In this document: piece by piece, positions 20,904 to 21,667 of the stretch
Numbering within the stretch: position 1 is the first letter of the stretch
Layout: every line of letters begins with the position of its first letter
NCBI GenBank assembly: GCA_964354135.1
Contig: CAYGZA010000073.1
Location: 1 to 21,667 of the forward strand
Length of the DNA stretch: 21,667 bases
Source: CAYGZA01 sp964354135
Lineage (GTDB): Bacteria; Planctomycetota; Planctomycetia; Pirellulales; Thermoguttaceae
Direction: 5' to 3'
Made by a program: the position numbers and the translations under genes
Notes under the pieces: model-generated
Databases searched by the model: none
What the model was told of the DNA's origin: nothing
What the model saw: the letters and a program-made list of their open reading frames with translations, nothing else

Positions 20904-21667
20904 TCAGTGCCCGGCCTTCTTCTCCTCCGGCTTGGGCTTCACAATGGATAGCGGCTTGACCGTGAGCGCGTCTCTGTCCGGCAGCGCCGGGAACTTCGCG
21001 TGCGGCTCGGACTGATACCAGTAGGCCACCGACGCGATGTCGTCGTCCAGCGGCTTGTACAGCCCCCGCTTGTCTTCGCGCCAGCCCAGGGCCTGGATCG
21101 TCACCTTCAGGTCCTTCTCGAACCGGACCGGGTCGGCGATGTGCCAGCGGTAAAGCCCGAAACGCTGGCCGACCAGGTAGGTCACGTCCGGCGGCAACAC
21201 CTGGGCCAGACCCGTGTAGGGCGTGCTGAACTCCTGGTAGCGACGGGTCCGCTGGTTCTCGAAGTTGTAGGAGCCGCAGAAGTAGTCCTCGGTGCCGGTG
21301 CCGCAGATCGTGGGGAACTCCTGGTCGCCGTCGAGGAAGAACTTGATCTCCCCCTCGCCCCACCACCCCGGGCTCCGGACCTCCCACGCCATGTAGGTCC
21401 CCACGTAGTGCCCGCGGCCGCGCACGCCGTCGAGGATCGTGTAAACCGTCTTGACGGGCAGCCTGGGAACGCGGCGGAACTGGGCGTGGAAGCAGGCGGC
21501 ATCCTCGGGCACGTCGGTGAGCGTGTAGTTGATCTGGTAGTAGAGGGTCATGTCACGCTCGTCGAGGTTTTCCATGGTCACCTTGGCCTTCTTGCGGAAG
21601 GGCATGGTCCAATAGCAGTTGAACGCGCTGCCGGGATTGACGCAGACCGGCAGCGAGTTGATCTGGC
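20904..21667 (-). CDS. GH172/DUF2961 family protein, N-terminus cut by window edge
   Basis: The C-terminal 253 residues are visible and the frame is open at the window edge (NPGSAFNCYWTMPF...), so the true start lies outside; the first internal Met (21605) is not the start. Features of the DUF2961 family, now GH172, are clear: CYWTMPFRKKAKVTMEN, GHYVGTYMAWE, then GWWGEGEIKFFLDGD, and CGTGTEDYFCGSYNF. The acidic residues in GEGE and GTGTEDYF are the conserved candidates for catalysis. The last part (FGLYRWHIADPVRFEKDLKV) fits the family's jelly-roll sandwich, and the C-terminus is Lys/Pro-rich. Characterised members act on fructofuranosides or arabinofuranosides, and many in planctomycetes are uncharacterised. 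Secretion is likely but its signal peptide is not in view. Confidence 0.85.
   Translation of the reverse strand, partial: QINSLPVCVNPGSAFNCYWTMPFRKKAKVTMENLDERDMTLYYQINYTLTDVPEDAACFHAQFRRVPRLPVKTVYTILDGVRGRGHYVGTYMAWEVRSPGWWGEGEIKFFLDGDQEFPTICGTGTEDYFCGSYNFENQRTRRYQEFSTPYTGLAQVLPPDVTYLVGQRFGLYRWHIADPVRFEKDLKVTIQALGWREDKRGLYKPLDDDIASVAYWYQSEPHAKFPALPDRDALTVKPLSIVKPKPEEKKAGH

Overview
This 21.7 kb window is high-GC DNA that most likely comes from a member of the Planctomycetota (Pirellulales-like). I infer this from gene families, not from a marker gene. The pointers are a kinase with DWG in place of DFG followed by a single membrane segment, an HzsA-related haem protein, a PQQ-type propeller with a methyltransferase-like front end, a DUF1565 beta-helix protein, a GH172/DUF2961 protein, and palindromic repeats in most intergenic spaces. 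No tRNA, rRNA, CRISPR array, transposase or phage gene was found.

Layout, left to right. (1) 1-1165, minus: 5' part of a secreted right-handed beta-helix protein behind a near-consensus promoter. (2) 1605-5828, plus: a YifB/ComM AAA+ ATPase, a lower-GC lone gene with an Mrr-like PD-(D/E)XK signature, a SEC-C zinc-motif protein and a four-helix membrane protein. (3) 5848-6426, minus: a small papain-like-fold (BBC1/AIM3-type) protein. (4) 6840-14020, plus: three consecutive exported beta-propeller proteins. They are an HzsA-related protein with three CxxCH motifs, a PQQ-repeat protein with a degenerate methyltransferase-like domain, and a Tat-exported oligogalacturonate-lyase-like protein. (5) 14355-18735, minus: a seven-bladed WD40 protein followed by a 1099-residue zinc ribbon / Ser-Thr kinase / membrane / coiled coil / jelly-roll / FGE-fold protein. 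(6) 19211-20820, plus: a short helix-turn-helix protein and an NAD-type isocitrate dehydrogenase. (7) 20904-21667, minus: C-terminal part of a GH172/DUF2961 protein.

The beta-helix protein, the Tat-exported lyase-like protein and the GH172 protein point to a polysaccharide-degrading lifestyle. The haem and PQQ-type proteins between them suggest extracytoplasmic redox chemistry. The WD40-kinase pair looks like a signalling unit. The most unusual items are the three-propeller cluster, the composite kinase, the lone nuclease-like gene, and the many distinct palindromic elements, including a perfect 20-bp stem, a 45-bp tandem array and an inverted pair of hairpin modules. All functional statements rest on motif recognition by eye; no database search was run.
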